Shown here: in pieces, positions 7,626 through 16,013 of the stretch
Position numbering within the stretch: position 1 is the first letter of the stretch
How the letters are laid out: every line of letters starts with the position of its first letter
DNA from: Pseudonocardia endophytica
GTDB lineage: Bacteria; Actinomycetota; Actinomycetes; Mycobacteriales; Pseudonocardiaceae
Assembly: GCF_004339565.1 (NCBI RefSeq)
Contig: NZ_SMFZ01000001.1
Location: 124,001-188,000 of the forward strand
DNA length: 64,000 bases
Direction: 5' to 3'
Program-made: the position numbers and the translations under genes
The notes under the pieces: generated by a model
What the model was told of the DNA's origin: nothing
Seen by the model: only the letters and a program-made list of their open reading frames with translations
Databases searched by the model: none

Positions 7626-9045
7626 TGGGCAGCACCACCGGGTCGTCGACGAGCCGGACGCGCTCCGCGGTCGCCCGCGCCCAGCGCCCCGTCGTCGCGG
7701 CCCCGAGCACGACGATCAGCAGGCCGCAGCCGAGCATCACCAGCCAGGAGGGCAGCGCCGCGTCGGTGAGCGACACTCCCCCGCCTGCTCCCGCCGTGGC
7801 GATCGTGCCGAGCACGGCGACGCCGAGCGTCGCGCCGACCTGACGGCTCGTGGACGCGACGGCGGCGGCCACGCCGGCCCGCGAGTCCGGCATGCCGGAC
7901 ACCGCCGACGTGGTGATCGGCGCGTTCACGAACCCGAACCCGACGCCGAACACGGCGAACGAGACGACCAGGTACCAGACCGGCGTGGCCGGACCGAGCC
8001 CGGTGAACAGCGCGCCCGCCGCGGCGATGCCGGTGCCGCCGATCAGCAGCGGCAGCCGGGTGCCCCGGGATCCGACGAGCCGGCCGGACACCGGTGGCAG
8101 CACGGCCGTCATGGCGGCCATCGGCAGGGTCAGCAGGCCGGCGTGCAGCGCCGACCAGCCGCGCACCTGCTGCAGGTAGAGCGCGGACAGGAACAGGAAG
8201 CCACCCATCGACGCGAACGCCGCGACGGCGACGACCGTCGCCCCGGTGAACGGGGCGCTGGCGAAGAAGCGCAGGTCGATCAACGGTTCCGGGTGCCGGC
8301 GCGCGTGCACGGCGTATCCGGCACCGGACGCGAGCGCGACCGCCACCACGCCGAGGATCAGCGGCGACGTCGGACCGTGCGCGGGCGACTCGATGATCGC
8401 GAACGTGACGCCGGCGAGCACGAGCGCCACCAGCACCTGCCCGAGCGGATCGATCCGGCGGGGCCGCTCGGCCCGCGACTCCGGCACGAAGCGGGCCGCG
8501 GCCAGGAAGGCCGCCACCACCACCGGCACGTTGATCCAGAAGATGGCCCGCCACCCGGCCGTCGCGACCAGGACGCCACCCAGCAGCGGACCGAGCGCCA
8601 TCGACAGCCCGATGACCGCGCCCCAGACACCGATCGCCGACGCCCGTTCACGGCGCTCCGTGAACGTGTTCGTGATGATCGACATGGCGACCGGGTTGAG
8701 CATCGACCCGCCGACCGCCTGCAGCACGCGCGCCGCGATCAGCGTGCCGGTGCCGGTGGCCACGCTGCACAGCAGCGACCCGAGACCGAACAGCAGCAGC
8801 CCGGTGCGGAACACACGCCTGCGACCGATCCGGTCGGCGACCGAACCGGCCAGCATCAGCAGCGCGGCGAGCACCAGCGTGTAGGCGTCGACGGTCCACT
8901 GCAGTCCCGTGTAGCCGGCGTGCAGGTCGGTCGCGATCGCCGGCAGCGCCAGGTTGACGATGGTGTTGTCCAGCCCGACCACGAACAGGCTGCAGCAGCA
9001 GACGGCCAGGACCCGCAGCCGTCCCCGGCGGTCCAGGTCGTGCAT
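7618..9045 (-). CDS. MFS drug exporter, DHA2 (EmrB/QacA) 14-TM family
   Basis: A 475-residue membrane protein with the long hydrophobic pattern of the 14-helix DHA2 proton-antiporters. Motif A is GSVADRIGRRRVFRTG after TM2. LDNTIVNLALPAI in TM1 is the DHA2 motif D1. Motif C-like GAVIGLSMALGPLLGG lies in TM5 and WRAIFWINVPV follows. These pump hydrophobic cations or antibiotics out of the cell. ATG 9045 is preferred over the in-frame ATG farther upstream because GGAGG sits 5-9 nt before it. It follows the ABC exporter on the same strand after 93 bp and converges with acnR. Substrate unknown. Confidence 0.9.
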   Translation of the reverse strand: MHDLDRRGRLRVLAVCCCSLFVVGLDNTIVNLALPAIATDLHAGYTGLQWTVDAYTLVLAALLMLAGSVADRIGRRRVFRTGLLLFGLGSLLCSVATGTGTLIAARVLQAVGGSMLNPVAMSIITNTFTERRERASAIGVWGAVIGLSMALGPLLGGVLVATAGWRAIFWINVPVVVAAFLAAARFVPESRAERPRRIDPLGQVLVALVLAGVTFAIIESPAHGPTSPLILGVVAVALASGAGYAVHARRHPEPLIDLRFFASAPFTGATVVAVAAFASMGGFLFLSALYLQQVRGWSALHAGLLTLPMAAMTAVLPPVSGRLVGSRGTRLPLLIGGTGIAAAGALFTGLGPATPVWYLVVSFAVFGVGFGFVNAPITTSAVSGMPDSRAGVAAAVASTSRQVGATLGVAVLGTIATAGAGGGVSLTDAALPSWLVMLGCGLLIVVLGAATTGRWARATAERVRLVDDPVVLPTR

Positions 9046-9138
9046 GCGATCCTCCTCGGGCCCGGTCGGAGCGAGCGAACCCTTAGCATGCATCAACTTT
9101 CCGCCGGCGTCGGCGTGATGTCCTGCACCCCCGTGTGC

Positions 9139-11025
9139 TCAGACGGCCGCCGGACGGGCGGTGGTCTCGGCGAACTGCGTCCGGTGCAACGTGGCGTACC
9201 GGCCGCCGGCCGCCAGCAGCTCCTCGTGCGTCCCGGTCTCGACGACGACGCCCGCCTCGACGACGGCGATCCGGTCGGCCGCGCGCACGGTGGACAGGCG
9301 GTGCGCGATCACGATCGCCGTCCGGCCGACGAGCGCCTCGGCCAGCGCCTCCTGCACCGCGGCCTCGGACTCGGAGTCGAGGTGCGCGGTCGCCTCGTCC
9401 AGGATCACCACCCGCGGGCGGGCCAGCAGCAGCCGGGCGATCGTGAGCCGCTGACGTTCCCCGCCGGACAGCCGGTAGCCGCGCTCGCCGACGACCGTGT
9501 CCAGACCGTCCGGCAGCGAGTCCAGCAGGTCGCCGAGCCGTGCCCGTCGCAGCGCGTCGACCATCTCGGCCTCGGTCGCGCCCCACGACGCGTAGCGCAG
9601 GTTCTCCGCGATCGTCTCGTGGAACAGGTGCCCGTCCTGGGTGACCATGCCGACGTCCCGGCGGATCGCCGAGAACCGCAGGTCACGGACGTCGATGCCG
9701 GCCAGTTCGATCGCTCCGGAGTCGACGTCGTACAGGCGCGGGACGAGCGAGGCGATCGTCGACTTGCCCGCGCCGGACGACCCGACGAGTGCCAGCAGCC
9801 CGCCACCGGAGATCTCCAGGTCGACCCCGTGCAGCACCTCGCTGTGCACCCGCTGGTCGAGCACCGCGACCTCCTCCAGCGACGCCAGCGACACGTCCTC
9901 GGCGCGCGGGTAGGTGAACCGGACATCGCGCAGCCGCACGCCGACCGGTCCGTCCGGCAGGTCGCGCGCGTCGGGCCGCTCGGTGATCGTCGGGCGCAGG
10001 TCGAGCACCTCGAAGACCCGCTCGAACGCGACCAACGCCGTCATGATGTCGACGCGCGCGTTCGCCAGCTGGGTCATCGGCGTGTACAGCCGGGTGAGCA
10101 ACAGCCCGAGCGCGACGACGGTGCCCGCCTGGATCGCGCCGGTCACCGCCAGGTAGCCGCCCAGCCCGTAGATCAGGGCCTGGGCCAGCGCGGACACCAG
10201 CGACAGCGCCGTCACGAACAGGCGCGAGACCATGGCCGACCGGACACCGATCGTCCGGACCCTGGCGACCTGCTCGCGGAACTCGTCCGCCTCCCGCTCG
10301 GGGTCGCCGAACAGCTTGACCAGCGTCGCGCCCGGCGCGGAGAACCGCTCGGTCATGGTGTTGCCCATCGCGGCGTTGAGGTCCGCGGCCTCACGGCGCA
10401 GCTCGGCGATCCAGTTCCCCATCCGCCGGGCGGGCAGCACGAACACCGGCAGCAGCAGGATCGACAGCACGGTGACCTGCCACGCCAGCGTGATCATCAC
10501 GGCGACGGCCAGCACCAGCTGGATCGAGTTAGCGACGATCACCGACAACGTGGAGGTGATCGCGCTCTGGGCGCCGATCACGTCGTTGTTCAGGCGGCTG
10601 ACCAGCGCTCCGGTCCGGGTGCGGGCGAAGAACGCGAGCGGCATGGACTGCACGTGGGTGAACACCGCCGACCGCAGGTCCGCGATCAGCCCCTCCCCCA
10701 CCCGCGAGGAGAACCAGCGCCCGGCCAGGCCGACGATCGCCTCCAGCAGCGCCATGCCCGCGATGCCGACGGCCAGCAGGATCACCGTGCGGGTCGCGTC
10801 CGGCAGCTGGTTCGCCGCGACGATCGCGTTCACCACGCGCCCGGCGAGCAGCGGCGTCGCCACGCCGATCACGGCGGTCACCGTCGTCAGCAGCAGGAAG
10901 CAGGCCAGCCAGCGCTTGTAGGGGCGGACGAAACCCCAGATCCGGCGCCACGTCCCGGGTGCGATGGGCTTCGGCGCGTCGGCCGACCGGATCACGCCCT
11001 GCAGCATCGTCAGCCTGCGGTCCAT
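9139..11025 (-). CDS. ABC exporter half-transporter (fused permease-ATPase)
   Basis: A 628-residue type I exporter. The N-terminal ABC transmembrane domain has six predicted helices at about residues 40-330, including MPLAFFARTRTGALVSRLNND, the usual coupling-helix stretch. The ATPase domain has Walker A GSSGAGKST at about residue 413-421, signature LSGGERQRL near 518 and Walker B VVILDEA near 540, with HRLSTVR after it. It would work as a homodimer or with a partner; no second half-transporter is adjacent. It exports a hydrophobic compound, drug or lipid, not identifiable here. Together with the MFS gene it forms an efflux block set between the small HTH gene and acnR. Confidence 0.92.
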   Translation of the reverse strand: MDRRLTMLQGVIRSADAPKPIAPGTWRRIWGFVRPYKRWLACFLLLTTVTAVIGVATPLLAGRVVNAIVAANQLPDATRTVILLAVGIAGMALLEAIVGLAGRWFSSRVGEGLIADLRSAVFTHVQSMPLAFFARTRTGALVSRLNNDVIGAQSAITSTLSVIVANSIQLVLAVAVMITLAWQVTVLSILLLPVFVLPARRMGNWIAELRREAADLNAAMGNTMTERFSAPGATLVKLFGDPEREADEFREQVARVRTIGVRSAMVSRLFVTALSLVSALAQALIYGLGGYLAVTGAIQAGTVVALGLLLTRLYTPMTQLANARVDIMTALVAFERVFEVLDLRPTITERPDARDLPDGPVGVRLRDVRFTYPRAEDVSLASLEEVAVLDQRVHSEVLHGVDLEISGGGLLALVGSSGAGKSTIASLVPRLYDVDSGAIELAGIDVRDLRFSAIRRDVGMVTQDGHLFHETIAENLRYASWGATEAEMVDALRRARLGDLLDSLPDGLDTVVGERGYRLSGGERQRLTIARLLLARPRVVILDEATAHLDSESEAAVQEALAEALVGRTAIVIAHRLSTVRAADRIAVVEAGVVVETGTHEELLAAGGRYATLHRTQFAETTARPAAV

Positions 11026-11116
11026 CGCACTCCCCTCGCCGGTGGTGGTCGGCGACTCACGACGGTACGGCGCGGGACGTAGATCGGCGCGGGATCCGAT
11101 CGGGGACGACGGACGA

Positions 11117-11163
11117 CGGCGCCGCCGCCACGGGTGGTGGGAACACCCGTGACGGCGGCGCCG
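11117..11163. terminator. Strong GC hairpin downstream of the small HTH gene
   Basis: 20-bp arms (11117-11136 and 11144-11163) with one mismatch and a GTGGGAA loop. It lies just 3' of the HTH gene on the minus strand and 5' of the ABC exporter, so it should separate their transcripts. No T-run follows. Confidence 0.7.
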
Positions 11164-11187
11164 TGCGTTTCGACGACCCCGGGGTCG

Positions 11188-11397
11188 TTACTTCTTCTTG
11201 GTGCGCGTGGCTCCGCCGCGACCGCGCAGCGTCACCCCGGTCTCGGTCAGGACCCGGTGCACGAATCCGTACGACCGCCCGGTCTGCTCCGCGAGCGAAC
11301 GGATGCTCGCACCCTTCTCGTACTTCTTCTTCAGATCGGCGGCGAGCTTGCCCCGCTGGGTACCGGTGATCCGGGCACCCTTCTTCAGATCGGCCAT
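11188..11397 (-). CDS. Small helix-turn-helix protein (Rv1473A-like)
   Basis: A 69-residue, very basic protein: MADLKKGARITGTQRGKLA opens it, ASIRSLAEQTGRSYGFVHRV is the helix-turn-helix, and it ends in a Lys/Arg tail with RGRGG and TKKK. It is nearly all DNA-binding domain with no sensor, as in a conserved actinobacterial family that includes Rv1473A of M. tuberculosis. A strong AGGAGG sits 5' of ATG 11397. It lies directly after the ABC-F gene in the same direction, the same order as Rv1473-Rv1473A. Whether it regulates transcription or organises the nucleoid is not known from sequence. Confidence 0.85.
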   Translation of the reverse strand: MADLKKGARITGTQRGKLAADLKKKYEKGASIRSLAEQTGRSYGFVHRVLTETGVTLRGRGGATRTKKK

Positions 11398-11717
11398 CGG
11401 CCCTCCTCATCCCCTCCGCGGATGCCCCCGCGGATCGCCGCCGTGGGCAGCGGCGATCCGGCCATGATGATCCAGAACCCGAGTTCTGGCCAGAACGCCG
11501 AGAACGGGATCGGTGAACGGTTACCCCATATGGATCACGTGGAGTTGTGCATCTGCATAGTCGATATCACGATCATGGTCGAGATCAGCTCGACCCGGTC
11601 CTGATCGGACCAGCGGATGATCGATTACCGGGGGGTCGGCGCGGCCCAGGAACTCGATTGCTGGTCCGATCAGGTGATTCGTCGAACCGGCCGCTCCCGA
11701 CGGCCGAGCGAGCCCAC
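11398..11717. other. 320-bp intergenic region rich in inverted repeats
   Basis: No gene seen. It is less GC-rich than its surroundings, mostly between 11460 and 11660. It holds three perfect inverted repeats: a hairpin at 11431-11460 (11-bp arms CGGATCGCCGC/GCGGCGATCCG, 8-nt loop), a 14-bp palindrome GTTCTGGCCAGAAC at 11483-11496, and 14-bp arms CTGATCGGACCAGC (11601-11614) and GCTGGTCCGATCAG (11660-11673) around a 45-bp centre. The region would be the 3' end of the ABC-F transcript and the 5' region of the HTH gene. Confidence 0.6.
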
Positions 11718-13340
11718 TCAGGCCAGCTGCACGAGCTCCAGGTAGTCCTCGGTCCAGTGGTCCTCTGTCCCGTCCGGCAGGACGATCACGCGGTCCGGCT
11801 CGAGCGCCTCCACGGCCCCCGGGTCGTGCGTCACGAGCACCACCGCTCCGGCGAAGCGCCGCAACGCGTCCAGCACCTGCTCGCGGCTGGCCGGGTCGAG
11901 GTTGTTCGTCGGCTCGTCGAGGAGCAGGACGTTCGCCGCCGACGACACCAGCCCGGCCATCGCCAGCCGGGTGCGCTCACCGCCGGACAGCGTGCCCGCG
12001 GGCTGCTCGAGCTGCTCGCCCGAGAACATGAACGTGCCGAGGACGGTGCGCAGGCGCTGCGCGTCGGTGTCCGGCGATGCGTGCCGGATGTTCTCCCAGA
12101 CCGTCGCGTCCATGTCGAGCGTGTCGTGCTCCTGGGCGAAGTAGCCGGTGCGCAGGCCGTGGCCGGGCACCACCTCGCCGGCGTCCGCGTCCTCGGTGCC
12201 GGCGAGCAGGCGCAGCAACGTCGTCTTCCCGGCGCCGTTCAGCCCGAGCACGACGACCTTCGACCCGCGGTCGACGGCGAGGTCGACACCGCTGAAGACC
12301 TCCAGCGAGCCGTACGCCTTGGACAGTCCTTCTGCCGTCATCGGCGTACGCCCGCACGGCGCAGGGTCCGGGAACCGGATCTTCGCGACGCGGTCGGCCT
12401 GCTGCTCCGGCTCCAGGTTCGCGAGCAGCTCGTCGGCCCGGCGGGCCATGTTCTTCGCCGCGACGGCCTTCGTGGCCTTCGCGCCCATCTTCGCGGCCTG
12501 GGTGTGCAGGACGGACGCCTTCTTCTCAGCGTTCGCCCGCTCGCGACGACGGCGCTTCTCGTCCGTCGCGCGCGCCTCCAGGTACCGCTTCCAGTCCATG
12601 TTGTACTGATCGGCCTCGCCGCGGGTGGCGTCCAGGAACCAGACCTTGTTCACGACGGCGGCGAGCAGGTCGGTGTCGTGGCTGATCACCACGAGCCCGC
12701 CCTCGTGGGCCTGCAGGAACCCGCGCAGCCAGGTGATCGAGTCGGCGTCCAGGTGGTTCGTGGGCTCGTCGAGCAGCAGCGTCGTGGCGCTCTGCGAGCC
12801 GCCGTCGGAGGCGGCGAACAGGATCCGGGCCAGCTCGACGCGGCGGCGCTGGCCGCCGGACAGCGTGCGCATGGCCTGGGCGAGCACGCGGGCGGGCAGG
12901 CCGAGGTTGGTACAGATCCGGGCCGCCTCGCTCTCCGCCGCGTAGCCGCCGAGGCTCGAGAAGCGCTCCTCCAGCCGTCCGTACTCGCGGACGAGCTTGT
13001 CGTTCTCCGTGTCGTCGACGACCTCGGCCATCGCCGTCTGGACCTTCTCCAGCTTGGACAGCAGCGTGTCCAGCCCGCGGGCGGAGAGCACGCGATCCTT
13101 GGCGGTGACCGACAGGTCGCCCTCACGCGGGTCCTGGGGCAGGTAGCCGACGGGCGAGTTCGAGCCGACCTGGCCGCTGTAGGGCTCACCCTGGCCGGCC
13201 AGCACGCGCATGGTGGTGGTCTTGCCGGCGCCGTTGCGCCCGACGAGACCGATCCGGTCGCCGGGCTGCACGCGCAGCGTGGCGCCGGAGAGCAGGATGC
13301 GGGATCCGGCGCGCAGTTCGAGGTCCGATGCGGTGATCAC
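11718..13340 (-). CDS. ABC-F family ATPase (Rv1473-like), possible ribosome-protection factor
   Basis: A 540-residue soluble protein with two ABC ATPase domains and no membrane segments. Walker A motifs are GRNGAGKTT near residue 37 and GLNGAGKTT near residue 367, signatures LSGGQRRR and LSGGERTRL, Walker B pairs LLLDEPTNHLD and LLLDEPTNNLD. The Arg/Lys-rich linker at about 240-290 is the interdomain P-site tRNA-interaction helix pair. It closely follows the M. tuberculosis Rv1473 pattern, a gene I recall as a WhiB7-regulon member linked to macrolide tolerance. ABC-F proteins displace ribosome-bound antibiotics or tune translation. The frame is open upstream, but GTG 13340 gives the family N-terminus ITASDLELRAG. 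A leader mini-ORF precedes it. Confidence 0.9.
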   Translation of the reverse strand: MITASDLELRAGSRILLSGATLRVQPGDRIGLVGRNGAGKTTTMRVLAGQGEPYSGQVGSNSPVGYLPQDPREGDLSVTAKDRVLSARGLDTLLSKLEKVQTAMAEVVDDTENDKLVREYGRLEERFSSLGGYAAESEAARICTNLGLPARVLAQAMRTLSGGQRRRVELARILFAASDGGSQSATTLLLDEPTNHLDADSITWLRGFLQAHEGGLVVISHDTDLLAAVVNKVWFLDATRGEADQYNMDWKRYLEARATDEKRRRRERANAEKKASVLHTQAAKMGAKATKAVAAKNMARRADELLANLEPEQQADRVAKIRFPDPAPCGRTPMTAEGLSKAYGSLEVFSGVDLAVDRGSKVVVLGLNGAGKTTLLRLLAGTEDADAGEVVPGHGLRTGYFAQEHDTLDMDATVWENIRHASPDTDAQRLRTVLGTFMFSGEQLEQPAGTLSGGERTRLAMAGLVSSAANVLLLDEPTNNLDPASREQVLDALRRFAGAVVLVTHDPGAVEALEPDRVIVLPDGTEDHWTEDYLELVQLA

Positions 13341-13402
13341 GAGAGAACAGGGCTCCAGAGACGGAGTGCGGTGGGGTGCAGAGAGGACGGGGGCGCACGC
13401 GC

Positions 13403-13420
13403 CTACTCGATCTGGACCAC
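13403..13420 (-). other. Putative 5-residue leader mini-ORF upstream of the ABC-F gene
   Basis: GTGGTCCAGATCGAGTAG (Met-Val-Gln-Ile-Glu-stop) begins 6 nt after TACCCT (13427-13432, minus strand), the spacing of a leaderless start. A GC-rich mini-hairpin (GGCGC-GT-GCGCC) follows right after the stop, then about 50 nt to the ABC-F start. This resembles translation-attenuation leaders of antibiotic-resistance genes. No expression evidence; tiny ORFs also arise by chance. Confidence 0.35.
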
Positions 13421-13426
13421 GCATCC

Positions 13427-13432
13427 AGGGTA
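13427..13432 (-). promoter_or_regulatory. Candidate -10 box for the ABC-F transcript
   Basis: TACCCT on the minus strand, giving a leader of roughly 80 nt. It faces the SDR promoter (TAGGGT at 13460-13465) across about 27 bp, a compact divergent promoter region. Confidence 0.4.
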
Positions 13433-13459
13433 GCGGCCGGTTCGACCGGTTTCGCGCCG

Positions 13460-13465
13460 TAGGGT
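13460..13465 (+). promoter_or_regulatory. -10 box of a leaderless promoter for the SDR gene
   Basis: TAGGGT, 7 nt before ATG 13473; no Shine-Dalgarno. Confidence 0.45.
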
Positions 13466-13472
13466 CCGGCGC

Positions 13473-14240
13473 ATGACCGACCTCACGCTCGCCGGCCGCT
13501 CCGCACTCGTCACCGGCGCCAGCCGGGGCATCGGGTACGGGGTCGCCGCCGAACTGCTCGCCCGCGGTGCGTCGGTCACGATCACCGGGCGCAAGCAGCC
13601 GGATCTCGACGACGCCGTGGCCTCGCTCGGTTCCCCGGACCGGGTGCTCGCCGTCGCGGGGAACGCCGGCGACGCCGCCCACCGCGCCGACGCCGTCGAC
13701 CGGGCCGTCGCGCGGTTCGGGTCGCTGGACGTGCTGGTCAACAACGCGGGCATCAACCCGCAGTACGGCCCGCTCGTGGAGGCCGACCTGGGTGCGGTGA
13801 GCAAGACGTTCGAGGTCAACGTCGTCGCGGTGCTGGGCTGGGTCCAGGAGGCCTGGCGGGCGTGGATGGCGGCGCACGGCGGCTCGATCGTCAACGTCGC
13901 GTCCGTCGCCGGGCTGCGTTCGACGGGCGTGATCGGCGCGTACGGGGCGTCCAAGGCGGCGTTGATCCGCCTCACCGAGGAGCTGGCCGGTCAGATGGGC
14001 CCGACGGTCCGGGTGAACGCCGTGGCACCCGCCGTGGTGAAGACCCGCTTCGCGGAGAAGCTCTACGCGCACGACGAGGAGGGGGTGGCGGCCGGCTATC
14101 CCCTCAAGCGCCTGGGTGAGCCGTCCGACGTCGCCGCGGCCGTCGCGTTCCTCGCCTCCGCCCAGTCGGGCTGGATCACCGGCGACACCATCCGGGTCGA
14201 CGGCGGCACGGTCGCCGCGGGCGCCTACCGGAGCGGCTGA
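13473..14240 (+). CDS. SDR-family oxidoreductase (FabG-like)
   Basis: A 255-residue classical short-chain dehydrogenase/reductase. The cofactor motif TGASRGIG lies at about residues 14-21, NNAG at about 90-93, the catalytic Ser in NVASVAGLRS and the Tyr-Lys pair in AYGASKAALIRL. The tail GWITGDTIRVDGG is typical of FabG-like and 3-oxoacyl-type members. It would reduce a ketone or oxidise an alcohol with NAD(P)H; the substrate is unclear, with 3-oxoacyl or steroid-like compounds possible. It is divergent from the ABC-F gene and stands alone, followed by two 62-bp palindromes. Confidence 0.9.
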   Translation: MTDLTLAGRSALVTGASRGIGYGVAAELLARGASVTITGRKQPDLDDAVASLGSPDRVLAVAGNAGDAAHRADAVDRAVARFGSLDVLVNNAGINPQYGPLVEADLGAVSKTFEVNVVAVLGWVQEAWRAWMAAHGGSIVNVASVAGLRSTGVIGAYGASKAALIRLTEELAGQMGPTVRVNAVAPAVVKTRFAEKLYAHDEEGVAAGYPLKRLGEPSDVAAAVAFLASAQSGWITGDTIRVDGGTVAAGAYRSG

Positions 14241-14243
14241 CCA

Positions 14244-14305
14244 TGATCGGCGGGAGTGGCACCGGCGCGACACGGGTGGCGCGATCCGACCACTCCTGCT
14301 GATCA
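14244..14305. repeat. 62-bp nested palindrome copy
   Basis: Begins TGATCGGCGGGAGTGG and ends CCACTCCTGCTGATCA; inner stem around the centre with GTGGCGCG. It starts 4 bp after the SDR stop codon. Confidence 0.8.
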
Positions 14306-14335
14306 CTGCGTCGGGGCCCGGCCACCGGCCCGCCA

Positions 14336-14397
14336 TGATCGACGGAACGGGCACCGGCGCGCCATCGATGGCGTGGTTCGACCGATCGCGCCGATCA
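14336..14397. repeat. 62-bp nested palindrome copy
   Basis: Begins TGATCGACGGAA and ends CGCGCCGATCA; centre CGCGCCAT-CG-ATGGCGTG keeps complementarity through paired changes (CAT/ATG in place of CAC/GTG), which suggests that the fold matters. Confidence 0.75.
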
Positions 14398-14577
14398 TGC
14401 CGGCGGAGGCTGACCAGTGCCGTGTCGCGCAACGTCGGTGCCGGAATCGGCGGATCCGGGCGTTCGCAGGCACGGCGCCGCCCGCAGCTCCTACCGGGCG
14501 TCTTCGCACGGGCGGCAACGCCGCCTGCGGGCGCCCGGGCCTCCGAGATCGGTGCCGGACGTTTCGCGATGCGGCAC

Positions 14578-14583
14578 TAGCCT
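14578..14583 (+). promoter_or_regulatory. -10 box of a leaderless promoter for the lycopene cyclase-like gene
   Basis: TAGCCT, 6 nt before GTG 14590. Confidence 0.45.
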
Positions 14584-14589
14584 CGCCGT

Positions 14590-15918
14590 GTGCCGCCGTC
14601 CTCCGCCAACGCCGACGTGCTGGTGCTCGGCGGCGGACCGGCCGGGCGGGCGCTGGCCGGGGAGTGCGCGGCGAGGGGGTTGCGCACGACGCTCGTCGAC
14701 CCGGCGCCGGACCGGCCGTGGCGGGCCACCTACGGGGCGTGGGACGACGACCTGCCCGGCTCGCTGCCGGACGCGGTCATCGGATCGCGAGCGAGGGCAC
14801 GGGCGTTCGGCACCGGGCCACACCTGCTCGGTCGCCGGTACGCCGTGCTCGACACGCGGGCACTCCGATCCGTTCTGGACGCGCGGATGGACGGGGTCCA
14901 CGTCGTCGCGGCGCGTGGCGTCGCCCGCGGGGAAGGAGCGGACACCACGGCCGGACGGATGACGGCGGACGTCGTCGTCGACGCCACCGGCGCGCCACGG
15001 CGCGGGAACGTCGCCGAGCAGACCGCGTACGGCGTCGTCGCGCCCGAGGACGCCGCCGCGGAGCTGGTCGCGCCCGGCGAGGCGCTGTTCATGGACTGGC
15101 GTCCGGACCACGGGCACGACCGGTGGCCGACGTTCCTCTATGCCGTCCCCTACGGCGACGGGACGGTGCTGCTGGAGGAGACGTCGCTGGCCCGACGGCC
15201 CGGACTCGGGCTGCCCGAGCTCCGGGCACGGCTGCGCACCCGCTTGCGACGGTGGGGCATCGAGCCGGGCGAGGACGCGACGGAGGAGCGCGTCCGCTTC
15301 CCGGTCGACACACCCCGGGCCCCGGCGGATCCGATCGCGTTCGGTGCCGCCACTCCCCTGGTGCACCCGGCCAGCGGGTTCAGCGTGGCGACGGCCCTGA
15401 CGCTCGCGCCCCGGGTCGCCGAGGCGCTGAAGGACGGTCTCGACGCCGGCGTCACGGCGAGCGGATCCGGCGCGCACCTGAGCACCGGCGGACCCGGCGT
15501 CGACGACGGATCCGGGCCCGTTCCGGGCGCGAGATCGACCGGCGCGGCGGGCCGGTCGAGAACCTCCGGCCGCGACCGAGCCGTCGCGGCGGCACGGGCC
15601 GTGCTGTGGTCCCCCGCCGCCGTCGCGGTCCACCAGCTGCGTCGGCACGGGCTGCGGACCGTGCTCGGCCTGCCGCCCGAACTGGTCCCGTCGTTCTTCG
15701 AGGCGTTCTTCCGCCTGCCGGAACACCGGTCCCGGGCGTTCCTGTCCGGCCGCGACGATCTCCCCGGGACGGTGGCCGCGATGGCCGGCTTGTTCCGCCA
15801 TGCGGACCCTGCGGTCCGCGCTCGACTACTGCGATCGGCGGTGTGGCCCGTGGTATCCGGCACAACGCCCGCGGGTGACGTTCCGCGTGCCGGTGCGCGG
15901 GACCAGGGCTACCGGTAG
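14590..15918 (+). CDS. Lycopene cyclase-family flavoprotein (CrtY/CrtL-like)
   Basis: A 442-residue FAD-dependent protein. The N-terminal dinucleotide site is VLVLGGGPAGRALAGECAARG (residues about 10-30). WRATYGAWDDDLPG is the region after it characteristic of lycopene cyclases, FMDWRPDH corresponds to their FMDWR motif, and FLYAVPYGDGTVLLEETSLARRP contains the catalytic-type Glu pair (LEET). HPASGFSVATAL is the C-terminal FAD motif. The protein would cyclise lycopene ends in a carotenoid pathway, but no crtB, crtI or crtE is in the window, so it is an isolated gene. A low-complexity Gly/Ser stretch lies at about residues 290-330. GTG start after a leaderless-type -10 box. Confidence 0.82.
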   Translation: MPPSSANADVLVLGGGPAGRALAGECAARGLRTTLVDPAPDRPWRATYGAWDDDLPGSLPDAVIGSRARARAFGTGPHLLGRRYAVLDTRALRSVLDARMDGVHVVAARGVARGEGADTTAGRMTADVVVDATGAPRRGNVAEQTAYGVVAPEDAAAELVAPGEALFMDWRPDHGHDRWPTFLYAVPYGDGTVLLEETSLARRPGLGLPELRARLRTRLRRWGIEPGEDATEERVRFPVDTPRAPADPIAFGAATPLVHPASGFSVATALTLAPRVAEALKDGLDAGVTASGSGAHLSTGGPGVDDGSGPVPGARSTGAAGRSRTSGRDRAVAAARAVLWSPAAVAVHQLRRHGLRTVLGLPPELVPSFFEAFFRLPEHRSRAFLSGRDDLPGTVAAMAGLFRHADPAVRARLLRSAVWPVVSGTTPAGDVPRAGARDQGYR

Positions 15919-16013
15919 TAGCGTCCGGGTACTCGGTACCGGGTACGGCCGGTACCGGGCGGCGCCCGGCTCCCCCTCGACGGGCGCGACCCCGGTCTCG
16001 GAGGAGGATTCCG

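Larger units (their letters stand above)
14241..14589. other. 349-bp intergenic region with two 62-bp palindromes
   Basis: Holds palindrome copies at 14244-14305 and 14336-14397, 92 bp apart start to start, then about 180 bp in which I see no gene, ending in the crtL-like gene promoter (TAGCCT at 14578-14583). Confidence 0.7.

Noticed and set aside
7285..11082. Long plus-strand open frame of about 1,265 codons across the MFS and ABC exporter genes
   Set aside because: Antisense to two well-supported membrane proteins, rich in Arg/Gln/His/Asp, no domain.
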